From positions 2,294,001 through 2,358,000 of the forward strand of contig NZ_JAHSTY010000002.1 of the NCBI RefSeq assembly GCF_019145355.1: a stretch of 64,000 bases of DNA, read 5' to 3'. The translations under genes were made by a program, and so were the position numbers. Positions 8,455-17,159 of the stretch are shown in pieces. Under the pieces are notes generated by a model. That model had not been told where the DNA came from, ran no database searches, and saw only the letters and a list, made by a program, of their open reading frames with translations. The stretch's first letter is position 1. Each line of letters opens with the position of its first letter. This DNA is from Pseudomonas azadiae. GTDB taxonomy: Bacteria > Pseudomonadota > Gammaproteobacteria > Pseudomonadales > Pseudomonadaceae.

Positions 8455-9455
8455 TTCCACAGCCCGATTTTGGTCAGTTCTTCCTGGAAGTTGGCGCGGG
8501 TGATCAGGGTCACTTCGTCCATGGCCGTGTACTTCGGCGGCTCAGTGCCTTTGGTGACCCATTCGTACATCATCAGCGCGGTGTTGTAGCCTTCGATGTG
8601 CGGGCTAGGCAGCATTGAGCCGAAGAAGCCGCTGTCTTTCTTCTTGAGTTCGCCGATGGCGTCGGTGCCATTGATGCCGATGCCGATCACGTTGGCGGCC
8701 TTGAAGCCAGCGCTTTCAGTGGCGCGCACGCCGCCGAGCACGGTGTTGTCGTTCATGCCGCCGATGATCAGGTTCTTCGCGCCGCTGGGCAGCTTGACCA
8801 GGGCCGAGTTGGTGGCGTCCATGCTGCCGGGCACGTCGAGGGTTTTAAGCGCGGCGGTAAGGATGTGGTCCTTGGGAATGCCGGCTTCCTCCAAGGATTT
8901 GATCGAGCCGTCGGTGCGCTTCTTGCCGGTGTCGAGTTCGTTGAAGGTGTTGATCACCGCGTAGGTGTCCTTCCAGTCCCAGCCGCGTTTTTTCGCTTCG
9001 GCGGCCATCGCGGCGCCCTGCTTCTGGCCCACTTCAAACGCGGCCATGCCCAGGTACGGCACGTCTTCCATAAAGGCGCCTTTGGCGTCGACAAAACGGT
9101 CGTCCACGGCGATCACTTTAAGGCCATTGGCCTTGGCCTTGGCGACGATGGCCGGGCCCAGGGACACGTCCGGCGGGCAGATCACGAAGCCCTTGGCGCC
9201 GTTGGCGGCCAGGCTGTCGATGGCCGACAGGGTTTTTTCGCCATCCGGCACGGCGATCTTGATCACGGTGAACCCGTGTTCCTTGCCGGCTTTTTCGGCG
9301 AAGGCCCATTCGGTCTGGAACCACGGTTCTTCAGCCTGCTTGACCAGAAAACCGATCTTCACTTCTTCAGCGGCCAGCAACAGCCCGCTCAAGCTCATGG
9401 CCGAGACCGCCACAGCGGCGCAGCACAGGGAACGCAAACCACGACGACGATTCAT
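8451..9455 (-). CDS. araF: L-arabinose-binding periplasmic protein AraF
   Basis: The 334-residue protein has a signal peptide (about 1-28, ending LLLAAEE) and then follows E. coli AraF nearly block for block: KIGFLVKQAEEPWFQTEWAFAEKAGKE, VIKIAVPDGEKTLSAIDSLA, GAKGFVICPPD, GGMNDNTVLGGVRATE, GIGINGTDAIGEL and SMLPSPH. This is the strongest evidence that the regulon handles L-arabinose rather than D-xylose. The start at 9455 gives a proper signal peptide. A REP element separates it from the lactonase gene upstream. Confidence 0.94.
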   Translation of the reverse strand: MNRRRGLRSLCCAAVAVSAMSLSGLLLAAEEVKIGFLVKQAEEPWFQTEWAFAEKAGKEHGFTVIKIAVPDGEKTLSAIDSLAANGAKGFVICPPDVSLGPAIVAKAKANGLKVIAVDDRFVDAKGAFMEDVPYLGMAAFEVGQKQGAAMAAEAKKRGWDWKDTYAVINTFNELDTGKKRTDGSIKSLEEAGIPKDHILTAALKTLDVPGSMDATNSALVKLPSGAKNLIIGGMNDNTVLGGVRATESAGFKAANVIGIGINGTDAIGELKKKDSGFFGSMLPSPHIEGYNTALMMYEWVTKGTEPPKYTAMDEVTLITRANFQEELTKIGLWK

Positions 9456-9498
9456 ACGGGTGACTCCTTGTTGTTGTTTTAAGGCTTGCATAAACACT

Positions 9499-9598
9499 GT
9501 AGGAGCGAGCTTGCTCGCGAAAAACCCGAGAGCGCCGCGCTCATTCAGGATGACCGCGTTATCGTTAACGACCTTCGCGGGCAAGCCCGCTCCTACAG
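9499..9598. repeat. Paired REP element (TGTAGGAGCGAGC type) inside the arabinose operon
   Basis: TGTAGGAGCGAGCTTGCTCG and the inverted partner CGGGCAAGCCCGCTCCTACA flank a spacer. It lies between the lactonase gene and araF, so it may stabilise or process the mRNA and set the ratio of enzymes to transporter. Confidence 0.88.
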
Positions 9599-9608
9599 GG
9601 GTTTTGGT

Positions 9609-10472
9609 TTAACCGGCAAAGCGGTGACAGGGCTTGCCTGGCACGTCGACCTCGATGGCCAGCACCGCACCATCCAAGGGGTGATCCAATGGGCTCGCGG
9701 CGCTGGTGATATACAGGGTGGTGAGGTGGGGGCCACCGAACACGCAGCTGGTGGGACGGCTGACCGGCAGTTCGATGATGCGGTCCACCTGGCCGTCAGG
9801 CGCAAGGCGCAGCAGGCAACTGCCGTCCCAGCGCGCGTTCCAGATATAGCCCTCCACGTCCATGGCCGAGCCGTCCGGCCCGCCGCGTTCGTGCGGACCG
9901 AACCAGACCTGCGCCGGATGCAGCTGGCCGTCCGGCGCAATCCCGTGCCGGTACAGCGTGCCGTCCAGGCTGTCGCCAAAATGCACCTGGGTGCCGTCAT
10001 CGCTCCACAGCAGGGTATTGGGAATGCCCAGCCCGCTGAGCAACGGCGTAACCTGCGCATCGGCATCGATGCGAAACAGGCCGCCGGAGCGTCGGGTGAT
10101 GGGCAGGTCTTCACCCTGCTCGCCGATGTTGTTCTGCATGGTGCCCAGCCACAGCCGGCCCTGGGCATCGCAACGGGCTTCATTGCCCCGGTTGCCCGCT
10201 TGCGGGTCGGCCACGCACAGCAGCGTCAGGGCTTCGGTGACCAGGTCGAGGCGATACACGCCGCTGCTCAAGGTCACCAGCGCATCGCCGCTTTCACAGG
10301 GGATGAACGCCGAAACATGCTCGGGCAACTGCCACACCTGCAAGTGCCCGTCCATCAGGCGCAGCGCCTGTTTGCCGGCGATATTGACCCAGTACAGCGC
10401 CTGGGTGGGCGCGTCCCAGAACGGGCCCTCCCCCAGTTGCGCGCGATGCGCGGTGACAGCGTGAAACGACAT
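9609..10472 (-). CDS. SMP-30/gluconolactonase family sugar lactonase, probable L-arabinolactonase
   Basis: The 287-residue protein is a six-bladed SMP-30/LRE propeller. It shows the early metal-ligand Glu in LGEGPFWD (Glu15), the NRGNEARCDAQGRLWLGTM blade, SDDGTQVHFGDSLDGTLY, and the late Asp in PDGSAMDVEGYIWNARWDG. Family members hydrolyse sugar 1,4- or 1,5-lactones with a divalent metal. Next to sugar dehydrogenase and sugar-acid dehydratase genes it should convert L-arabinono-lactone to L-arabonate in the cytoplasm. It starts 36 bases after the semialdehyde dehydrogenase stop, with a CTCC-complement GGAG upstream. Confidence 0.82.
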   Translation of the reverse strand: MSFHAVTAHRAQLGEGPFWDAPTQALYWVNIAGKQALRLMDGHLQVWQLPEHVSAFIPCESGDALVTLSSGVYRLDLVTEALTLLCVADPQAGNRGNEARCDAQGRLWLGTMQNNIGEQGEDLPITRRSGGLFRIDADAQVTPLLSGLGIPNTLLWSDDGTQVHFGDSLDGTLYRHGIAPDGQLHPAQVWFGPHERGGPDGSAMDVEGYIWNARWDGSCLLRLAPDGQVDRIIELPVSRPTSCVFGGPHLTTLYITSAASPLDHPLDGAVLAIEVDVPGKPCHRFAG

Positions 10473-10508
10473 GGTGCCTCCTGGAGTGTTGTTGTTCTCA
10501 GGCGTGCT

Positions 10509-12089
10509 TTACAGCGATTCGCGCGATGGCGTGCCGTCCACCAGCCGCTGGATACGCAACGGATTGGCGTTTTTCAACGCATCGGGCAGCAGGCTGTCGG
10601 GGTAGTTCTGGAAGCACACCGGACGCAGGAAACGGTCGATGGCCAGGGTGCCGACCGAGGTGCCACGGGCATCGGATGTCGCGGGGTACGGCCCGCCGTG
10701 CACCATCGAATCGCAGACTTCCACGCCGGTCGGGTAACCGTTGAGCAGGATGCGCCCGACTTTTTGTTCCAGCAGCGGCGTGAGTTCGGCGAACTGTTGC
10801 AAGTCGTCCGGCTCGCCGATGATCGTGGCGGTCAATTGCCCGTGCAGGCCGTGCAAGGCGGCGCTGAGCTGGGCCTGGTCGGCGACTTCGACAAACACCG
10901 TGGTGGGGCCGAAGACTTCTTCCTGCAGCACTTCGTCGCCGTCGATCAACAGGCGCACATCGGCCTTGAACAGTTGCGGCTGCGCCTGGTTGCCCGCCTG
11001 GGCATTGCCCGCAAGGTGCTGGATACCGGCGTGCGCCAGGAGTTTTTCCAGGCCCTTGCCGTAGCTGCCCAGGGTGCCGGCGTTGAGCATGGTTTGCGCC
11101 GGTTGCTCGCCGATCAGTTGCGCCACTTGTTGGGTGAACGCGGTAAATTCAGGCGATGCGATACCGATCACCAGCCCAGGGTTGGTGCAGAACTGGCCGC
11201 ACCCCTGCACCACCGAAGCGGTCAGGTCGCGGGCCACGCTTTCGGCCCGCGCCGTGAGGGCCTGGGGCAATACGATCACCGGGTTGATGCTCGACATCTC
11301 GGCGAACACCGGGATCGGCTGCGGACGCGCCGCGGCCATGTCGCACAAGGCACGACCACCCTTGAGCGAACCGGTGAAGCCCACGGCCTGGATGGCCGGG
11401 TGCTTGACCAGCGCTTCGCCGACGCCACCGCCGAAGATCATGTTGAACACGCCGGCCGGCATCTCGGTCGCTTCAGCGGCGCGAATAATTGCATCGGCGA
11501 CCTGTTCAGCCGTCGCCATATGGCCGCTGTGGGCCTTGAACACCACCGGGCAACCGGCCGCCAGCGCTGCGGCGGTGTCGCCACCGGCTGTGGAAAACGC
11601 CAGGGGGAAGTTGCTGGCCCCAAACACCGCCACCGGGCCCAGACCGATGCGGTATTGGCGCAGGTCCGGGCGTGGCAGTGGCTGGCGATCCGGCAGGGCC
11701 TTGTCGATGCGCGCACCGTAGAAATCCCCGCGACGCAGCACGGTGGCGAACAAGCGCATCTGGCCGCTGGTACGCCCGCGCTCGCCTTTGATGCGCGCGG
11801 CCGGCAGTGCGGTTTCGCGGCACACCAACTCAATGAAGTTATCGCTCAGGGCATCCAGTTCGTCAGCGATCGCATCCAAAAACTGTGCGCGGCGCGCGGC
11901 ACTCAAGGCGCGGTACGCCGGGTAAGCCTGCGCGGCGGCCTTGGCAGCGGCGTCGACTTCCTCCGGGGTGGCCTGGTAGAAATCCTGGGGCAAGGCTTCG
12001 CCAGTGGTCGCGTCGACGCTTTGCAGCTTGACGCTGCCCTTGGCGCTGCGCTGGCCGCCGATGTAGTTGTGGCCGAGATACTGGGTCAT
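10509..12089 (-). CDS. 2-oxoglutarate semialdehyde dehydrogenase (KGSADH)
   Basis: The 526-residue protein belongs to the longer ALDH branch used in pentose oxidation. It has VFGASNFPLAFS (155-166), a VFKAHSGH cofactor loop, GFTGS (237-241), catalytic Glu264 in FAEMSSINP and nucleophile Cys301 in GQFCTNPG. It oxidises 2-oxoglutarate semialdehyde to 2-oxoglutarate with NAD(P), the last step of the Weimberg pathway. It lies 11 bases after the FAH-type dehydratase gene, which supplies its substrate. The ATG at 12089 has a strong AGGAG. Confidence 0.88.
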   Translation of the reverse strand: MTQYLGHNYIGGQRSAKGSVKLQSVDATTGEALPQDFYQATPEEVDAAAKAAAQAYPAYRALSAARRAQFLDAIADELDALSDNFIELVCRETALPAARIKGERGRTSGQMRLFATVLRRGDFYGARIDKALPDRQPLPRPDLRQYRIGLGPVAVFGASNFPLAFSTAGGDTAAALAAGCPVVFKAHSGHMATAEQVADAIIRAAEATEMPAGVFNMIFGGGVGEALVKHPAIQAVGFTGSLKGGRALCDMAAARPQPIPVFAEMSSINPVIVLPQALTARAESVARDLTASVVQGCGQFCTNPGLVIGIASPEFTAFTQQVAQLIGEQPAQTMLNAGTLGSYGKGLEKLLAHAGIQHLAGNAQAGNQAQPQLFKADVRLLIDGDEVLQEEVFGPTTVFVEVADQAQLSAALHGLHGQLTATIIGEPDDLQQFAELTPLLEQKVGRILLNGYPTGVEVCDSMVHGGPYPATSDARGTSVGTLAIDRFLRPVCFQNYPDSLLPDALKNANPLRIQRLVDGTPSRESL

Positions 12090-12100
12090 GAGGCTCTCCT

Positions 12101-13090
12101 TTAAAGGGTGATGACGTTGCCGGGTTCGAATGCCGCATCGCTGCTGCCGACGCGGTTGACCAGCGGCGCGCCGAACTCAGCCTGGCTGATCTCGAACACG
12201 TCGCCGGCCTGGGTACGTATACCATCGGCGAATGACAGCGTGGCGGTGCCGAAGAAGTGGATATGCACATCGCCGGGCTTGAGGAACTGGCGGTATTTGA
12301 AGTGATGGTATTCGAGGTTTTCCAGGCTGTGGCACATATTGGCCTCGCCGCTGAGGAATTCGTTCCGCCAGATTTCCTCGCCGTTACGCAGGATACGGCT
12401 GGTGCCTGCCAGGTGCTGGGGCAATTCGCCCACGCGCACTTCCGGGCCATAGCTGCAACTGCGCAGTTTGGAATGGGCCAGGTACAGGTAGTTCTTGCGC
12501 TCCATGATGTGGTCGGAGAACTCGTTGCCCACCGCATAGCCCACACGGTAAGGCTTGCTGTCCGGGCCGATCACGTAAAGGCCACCGATTTCCGGCTCTT
12601 CACCGGCATCTTCGGCAAACGGCGGCACCGGGAACGCGGCGCCCGGGCGCACGACGGTGCTTCCGTCGCCCTTGTAGAACCACTCCGGTTGCACGCCTGC
12701 CTGGCCGGCCGCCGGTTTGCCGCCTTCCACGCCCCATTTGAAGATGCGCATGGTGTCGGTCAAGGCGGTTTCGTCGCCGGCCTGGTGCATCTTGTCGCGG
12801 GCCGAGGCGCTGCCCAGGTGGGTCAGGCCGGTGCCGCTGATCAGCATGTGCGCAGGGTCCGGGTGATCCAGCGGCGGCAGAATCTTCAGGTCGGCCAGCA
12901 GGCTTGCGTAGTCGTGGCTGTCGCCCAGGCCGAGGCTGTTCACCTGCTGTTCCAGGCCCACGCCCGCTTCGATGGCGGCCAACGCCAACTCGCGCACGCT
13001 GCGCGCCGTCTGGACTTCGCGCAGGCTATTGCCCTCTACAACGCCGACGCGGCGTTCGCCGTTGCTTGTCTCGAACTGAACTAAACGCAT
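12101..13090 (-). CDS. FAH-family 2-keto-3-deoxy-pentonate dehydratase (AraD1/GguC/XylX type)
   Basis: The 329-residue protein has the fumarylacetoacetate-hydrolase fold: ISGTGLTHLGSA, FKWGVEGGKPAAGQ, EWFYKGDGSTVVRPG, metal-ligand acids in AGEEPEIGGLYVIG, and a final HIHFFGTATLSFADG. Related proteins (XylX of Caulobacter, GguC/AraD1 of rhizobia) are taken to dehydrate 2-keto-3-deoxy-pentonate to 2-oxoglutarate semialdehyde. Its position just before the semialdehyde dehydrogenase agrees. Note that the well-known Azospirillum AraD at this step belongs to an unrelated DHDPS-like family. Confidence 0.8.
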   Translation of the reverse strand: MRLVQFETSNGERRVGVVEGNSLREVQTARSVRELALAAIEAGVGLEQQVNSLGLGDSHDYASLLADLKILPPLDHPDPAHMLISGTGLTHLGSASARDKMHQAGDETALTDTMRIFKWGVEGGKPAAGQAGVQPEWFYKGDGSTVVRPGAAFPVPPFAEDAGEEPEIGGLYVIGPDSKPYRVGYAVGNEFSDHIMERKNYLYLAHSKLRSCSYGPEVRVGELPQHLAGTSRILRNGEEIWRNEFLSGEANMCHSLENLEYHHFKYRQFLKPGDVHIHFFGTATLSFADGIRTQAGDVFEISQAEFGAPLVNRVGSSDAAFEPGNVITL

Positions 13091-13105
13091 GGATTTTCTC
13101 CCAGA

Positions 13106-14428
13106 TTAAGGTCGTGTGGCGCCACGGGCGCTGGCGGCGAATTGATCGGCGGGCAGCACGTGCTTGCGCTCCAGCAGGCGATAGACCACGCCGGTCAGGA
13201 CCAGCCCGAACAGCATCACCGCCGACAGGAAATACAAGCCCGACGCCAGGTTGCCGGTGTATTCCTTGAGCGCGCCGATCACGAACGGGCCGATATAGCC
13301 GCCGAGATTGCCCACCGAGTTGATCAATGCGATACCGGCCGCCGCGCTGGCGCCGGCGAAGAACCGCCCAGGCAGGGTCCAGAACACCGCCGTGCAGGAA
13401 AACATCGCGAACGCCGCCAGGCACAGCGCGGCCATCTGCAGCACCGGCACACTGAGCCAGGCACTGAAGAACAGGCCGATGGCGCCGAGCACATAAAGCA
13501 CCGCCAGGTGGCCGTAGCGATCGTTCAAACGGTCGGAACTGCGCGGGATGATCAGCAGGCCGATGATGCCGAAGATGTACGGCACGGCCGAGATGAAACC
13601 GGTGGTGAGGTCGCTGCCGCCGAATTGCTTGATCAGGGTCGGCAGCCACAGGCCCAGGCCGTAGATGCTCAGGGTCACCGGCAGGTAGAACAGCGCCAGC
13701 AGCAACACACGCTTGTCTTTCAAGGCATGCAGCGGGTTGCCGTGACGGGTCTGGCCGTAGGCTTGCAGGTCTTTGTTCAGTTCGCCGGTGAGCCAGGCTT
13801 TTTCCTCCTCGCTCATCCATTTGACCTGTTTGGGGCCATCCGGCAGGTAGCGCAGCACCGGCCAGGTCAGCAGGATCGCCGGGGCGCCGATCACGATAAA
13901 CAGCCACTGCCAGCCGTGCAGGCCGAGAATGCCGTCCATGCCCAGCAGGCCGCCGGACACAGGCCCGGTGATCATCATGGCGATGGGTTGCGAGAGGATG
14001 AACAGCCCGAGGATCTTGCCGCGATGGCGCACCGGGAACCACTGGGTGATGTAGTACAGGACGCCCGGAAAGAAGCCCGCTTCGGCCGCGCCGAGCAGAA
14101 AACGCATCACGTAGAAGCTGTGCGGCCCCTGCACAAAGGCCATGCCGATGGTGATGGCGCCCCAGGTGAGCATGATCCGTGCAAACCAGCGTCGTGCGCC
14201 GAAGCGGTCGAGCAGCAGGTTGCTGGGGATCTCAAACAGGAAGTAGCCGATGAAGAACAACCCCGCGCCCAGGCCATAGGCGGCGTCGCCAATGCCGACG
14301 TCGGCGCCCATGTGCAATTTGGCAAAGCCCACGGCGGAGCGGTCGACGTAGGCGATCAGGTACAGCAGGATCAGGAAGGGAATCAGTTTCAGCGTGATGC
14401 GCCGAATAAGCCGCAGTTCCTGGCTCAT
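13106..14428 (-). CDS. MFS transporter, anion:cation symporter family (sugar acid or sugar carrier)
   Basis: The 440-residue protein has twelve predicted membrane segments. It shows the ACS-family start (ITLKLIPFLILLYLIAYVDRSAVGFAKLHM), the loop LLDRFGARRWF, and RFLLGAAEAGFFPGVLYYITQWFP. Members carry sugar acids (galactonate, glucarate) or other organic anions by proton symport. It is the first gene of the minus-strand arabinose operon, 15 bases before the dehydratase gene, and is divergent from arabonate dehydratase. Import of L-arabonate or a related aldonate would bypass the AraFGH route; this is inference from position. Confidence 0.8.
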   Translation of the reverse strand: MSQELRLIRRITLKLIPFLILLYLIAYVDRSAVGFAKLHMGADVGIGDAAYGLGAGLFFIGYFLFEIPSNLLLDRFGARRWFARIMLTWGAITIGMAFVQGPHSFYVMRFLLGAAEAGFFPGVLYYITQWFPVRHRGKILGLFILSQPIAMMITGPVSGGLLGMDGILGLHGWQWLFIVIGAPAILLTWPVLRYLPDGPKQVKWMSEEEKAWLTGELNKDLQAYGQTRHGNPLHALKDKRVLLLALFYLPVTLSIYGLGLWLPTLIKQFGGSDLTTGFISAVPYIFGIIGLLIIPRSSDRLNDRYGHLAVLYVLGAIGLFFSAWLSVPVLQMAALCLAAFAMFSCTAVFWTLPGRFFAGASAAAGIALINSVGNLGGYIGPFVIGALKEYTGNLASGLYFLSAVMLFGLVLTGVVYRLLERKHVLPADQFAASARGATRP

Positions 14429-14520
14429 GGGGTCGATCTCCGATTGTTGTTCTTATAGAAGCTCGGGGGACGCCTCTCGCGAAAATCCGCCAGGGTCATA
14501 CCTCAGTTGAGGCTGACTAT

Positions 14521-14533
14521 ATAGTAGGACTAT
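14521..14533. promoter_or_regulatory. Predicted GntR/FadR-type operator 1 in the MFS/dehydratase promoter
   Basis: ATAGTAGGACTAT is a perfect palindrome (ATAGT-AGG-ACTAT) and contains TAGTAGGACTA, which fits TNGTNNNACNA. A second 10-base palindrome, ACTATATAGT, overlaps it at 14516-14525. The site is 88 bases before the dehydratase ATG and near the divergent MFS promoter. Confidence 0.6.
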
Positions 14534-14595
14534 TTGCAAAACAACTCTTCCAAAGCAGCGATTTTGCGCTTATGTTTAAGCACGCATAGAATATA

Positions 14596-14606
14596 TAGTC
14601 ATACAA
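14596..14606. promoter_or_regulatory. Predicted GntR/FadR-type operator 2 before the arabonate dehydratase gene
   Basis: TAGTCATACAA fits TNGTNNNACNA and lies 15 bases before the dehydratase ATG, where bound repressor would block transcription. Confidence 0.55.
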
Positions 14607-14620
14607 TAAGAGAATCGATC

Positions 14621-16357
14621 ATGTCTGATAAAAAGCCCGGCCTACGCTCCGCCCAGTGGTTTGGTACCGCCGACAAGAACGGCTTCATGTACCGCAGCTG
14701 GATGAAGAACCAGGGCATTGCCGACCATCAGTTCCATGGCAAGCCGATCATCGGCATCTGCAACACCTGGTCGGAGCTGACCCCGTGCAACGCGCATTTC
14801 CGCCAGATCGCCGAGCACGTCAAACGCGGCGTGATCGAGGCCGGCGGCTTCCCGGTGGAATTCCCGGTGTTTTCCAACGGTGAATCGAACCTGCGCCCTA
14901 CCGCCATGCTCACCCGCAACCTGGCGAGCATGGACGTTGAAGAAGCGATTCGCGGCAACCCGATTGACGGCGTGGTACTGCTGACCGGCTGCGACAAGAC
15001 CACCCCGGCCCTGCTGATGGGGGCCGCAAGTTGCGACGTGCCGGCCATCGTGGTGACCGGCGGGCCGATGCTCAACGGCAAGCACAAGGGCCAGGACATC
15101 GGCTCGGGCACCGTGGTGTGGCAGCTCAGCGAACAGGTGAAAGCCGGCACCATAACCCTGGATGATTTCCTCGCGGCCGAGGGCGGCATGTCGCGCTCGG
15201 CGGGCACCTGCAACACCATGGGCACGGCTTCGACCATGGCCTGCATGGCCGAAGCACTGGGCACGTCCCTGCCCCACAACGCGGCGATCCCGGCGGTGGA
15301 TGCGCGGCGTTATGTGCTGGCGCATATGTCGGGCATGCGCGCGGTAGAGATGGTGCGCGAAGACTTGAAGCTCTCCAAGATCCTCACCAAAGAGGCGTTC
15401 GAAAACGCGATTCGCGTGAACGCGGCCATCGGCGGTTCGACCAACGCCGTCATCCACCTCAAGGCCATCGCCGGGCGCATCGGCGTGGAGCTGGACCTGG
15501 ATGACTGGACCCGCATGGGCCGTGGCATGCCGACCATTGTCGACCTGCAGCCGTCGGGGCGTTTCCTGATGGAAGAGTTCTACTACGCCGGCGGCCTGCC
15601 CGCCGTGCTGCGCCGCCTCGGTGAGGCCAACCTGATCCCGCACCCGAATGCCTTGACCGTGAACGGCAAGTCCCTGGGCGAGAACACCAAGGATTCGCCG
15701 ATCTACGGCCAGGATGAAGTGATCCGCACCCTTGATAACCCGATCCGCGCCGACGGTGGCATCTGCGTGCTGCGCGGCAACCTGGCGCCGCTGGGTGCGG
15801 TGCTCAAGCCGTCCGCCGCCAGCGCGGAGCTGATGCAGCATCGCGGCCGCGCGGTGGTGTTCGAGAACTTCGACATGTACAAGGCACGCATCAACGACCC
15901 GGAGCTGGAGGTGGACGCCAATTCGATCCTGGTCATGAAAAACTGCGGGCCCAAGGGTTACCCAGGCATGGCCGAAGTCGGCAACATGGGCCTGCCGGCC
16001 AAGCTGCTGGCCCAGGGCGTGACGGATATGGTGCGTATTTCCGATGCGCGCATGAGCGGCACGGCGTACGGCACGGTGGTGTTGCACGTGGCCCCGGAAG
16101 CCGCAGCCGGCGGGCCGTTGGCCGCGGTGAAGGAAGGCGACTGGATCGAACTGGACTGCGCCAACGGCCGCCTGCACCTGGACATTCCCGACGCAGAGCT
16201 GGCGGCGCGCATGGCGGACCTGGCGCCCACCGAAAAACTCATCGTCGGCGGCTATCGCCAGCTGTACATCGACCATGTGTTGCAGGCCGACCAGGGTTGC
16301 GACTTCGACTTCCTAGTGGGTTGCCGCGGGGCGGAAGTCCCACGGCATTCCCACTAA
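14621..16357 (+). CDS. IlvD/Edd family L-arabonate (pentonate) dehydratase
   Basis: The 578-residue protein has the three Fe-S cysteines of the IlvD/Edd family at Cys47 (GICNTW), Cys124 (TGCDKTTP) and Cys197 (SAGTCNTMGT), followed by GGSTNAVIHL, GCRGAE and the DARMSGTAYGT substrate loop. It follows the Rhizobium L-arabonate dehydratase along its full length, including FYYAGGLPAVLRRLGEA and LHVAPEAAAGGPLA. It dehydrates L-arabonate to 2-keto-3-deoxy-L-arabonate. The ATG at 14621 lies just after an operator, and a GntR regulator gene follows downstream on the same strand. Confidence 0.88.
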   Translation: MSDKKPGLRSAQWFGTADKNGFMYRSWMKNQGIADHQFHGKPIIGICNTWSELTPCNAHFRQIAEHVKRGVIEAGGFPVEFPVFSNGESNLRPTAMLTRNLASMDVEEAIRGNPIDGVVLLTGCDKTTPALLMGAASCDVPAIVVTGGPMLNGKHKGQDIGSGTVVWQLSEQVKAGTITLDDFLAAEGGMSRSAGTCNTMGTASTMACMAEALGTSLPHNAAIPAVDARRYVLAHMSGMRAVEMVREDLKLSKILTKEAFENAIRVNAAIGGSTNAVIHLKAIAGRIGVELDLDDWTRMGRGMPTIVDLQPSGRFLMEEFYYAGGLPAVLRRLGEANLIPHPNALTVNGKSLGENTKDSPIYGQDEVIRTLDNPIRADGGICVLRGNLAPLGAVLKPSAASAELMQHRGRAVVFENFDMYKARINDPELEVDANSILVMKNCGPKGYPGMAEVGNMGLPAKLLAQGVTDMVRISDARMSGTAYGTVVLHVAPEAAAGGPLAAVKEGDWIELDCANGRLHLDIPDAELAARMADLAPTEKLIVGGYRQLYIDHVLQADQGCDFDFLVGCRGAEVPRHSH

Positions 16358-16405
16358 TTGGGATGCTATGATGCCGCGAATCTAAGTCAGAGCCTTCCCG
16401 TCGTT

Positions 16406-17128
16406 ATGGATCACCAGCCGCCCAAGCCGCGCAAGAGTATGCATGCCCAGATCGTCCAGGACTTGGGCATGCACATCGTTTCCGGCCGCTTCAAGCCCGA
16501 AGAACGGCTGCCCATGGAGGCCACGCTCTGCGAGGAGTACAAGGTCAGCCGCTCGGTGTTGCGTGAGGCGACGCGGGTGCTCAGCGCCAAGGGCCTGGTG
16601 TACTCCAAACCACGGGTCGGCGCGGTGGTGCGGCCCCGCTTGAAATGGCACCTGCTCGACCCGGACGTGTTGTCCTGGTTGATGCAGTCCACGCCCCACA
16701 GCGAATTCTTCAACACCCTGGCGGGCGTGCGGCGCATTCTCGAACCGGAAATCGCGGCCATGGCCGCGACCACGGCAACCGACGAAGACATCGCCATCAT
16801 CGAGAAGGCTTACGCCGGCATGGAAACCGCGAAGACCCACGAGGACCTGCTGCAGGCCGACCTGGACTTCCACCGCGCCATTGCCGACGCCACGCGCAAC
16901 GACCTGCTCGCCTATATGTGCAACATGCTGTCGTTGCCGCTGCGCGAGTCGATCAATATCACCAACCGCCGCCCGGATATCCAGGGCCTGAGCCTGCCCC
17001 GGCACAAGGCGATCCTGACCGCGATCCAGAACCGCGATGCGCTGGGTGCCCGGCATGCGTCACTGGTGCAGCTGGATGACACGCGGGTGGCGTTGGATAC
17101 GGTGATGAATGTGCTCACTCCGCTCTGA
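16406..17128 (+). CDS. GntR family regulator, FadR/FCD subfamily, probable arabinose regulon repressor
   Basis: The 240-residue protein has a GntR winged helix-turn-helix (about residues 12-80, with GRFKPEERLPMEATLCEEYKVSRSVLREATRVL) and an all-helical FCD effector domain (about 100-225) whose metal-site histidines include DLDFHRAIADATRN and LPRHKAIL. It lies 48 bases after the arabonate dehydratase gene. Its subfamily binds TNGTNNNACNA, and three such sites sit in the two regulon promoters. The inducer is probably L-arabinose or a sugar-acid intermediate. I chose the ATG at 16406; a TTG at 16358 would add 16 residues unlike GntR N-termini. Confidence 0.85.
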   Translation: MDHQPPKPRKSMHAQIVQDLGMHIVSGRFKPEERLPMEATLCEEYKVSRSVLREATRVLSAKGLVYSKPRVGAVVRPRLKWHLLDPDVLSWLMQSTPHSEFFNTLAGVRRILEPEIAAMAATTATDEDIAIIEKAYAGMETAKTHEDLLQADLDFHRAIADATRNDLLAYMCNMLSLPLRESINITNRRPDIQGLSLPRHKAILTAIQNRDALGARHASLVQLDDTRVALDTVMNVLTPL

Positions 17129-17159
17129 AGCCGTTCACCACTGCGACTCAAGGTCCGCT

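Noticed and set aside
9486..12104. Open frame of 872 codons on the plus strand
   Set aside because: It runs antisense to the lactonase and KGSADH genes, which have clear family motifs. Long antisense frames are usual in GC-rich DNA. The same holds for long shadow frames at 6262-8103, 24564-26075, 34356-36002, 37359-38942, 53213-55384 and 57498-59300.
3804..16357. A D-xylose (xylXABCD) rather than L-arabinose pathway
   Set aside because: The enzymes alone fit both, but AraF, AraG and AraH are close to the E. coli arabinose proteins and a separate xylA-xylFGH system is present. Xylose as a side substrate is not excluded.
16358..16405. Extended start (TTG at 16358) of the arabinose GntR regulator
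   Set aside because: The extra 16 residues do not resemble GntR N-termini, and the ATG at 16406 places the DNA-binding domain at the usual distance.
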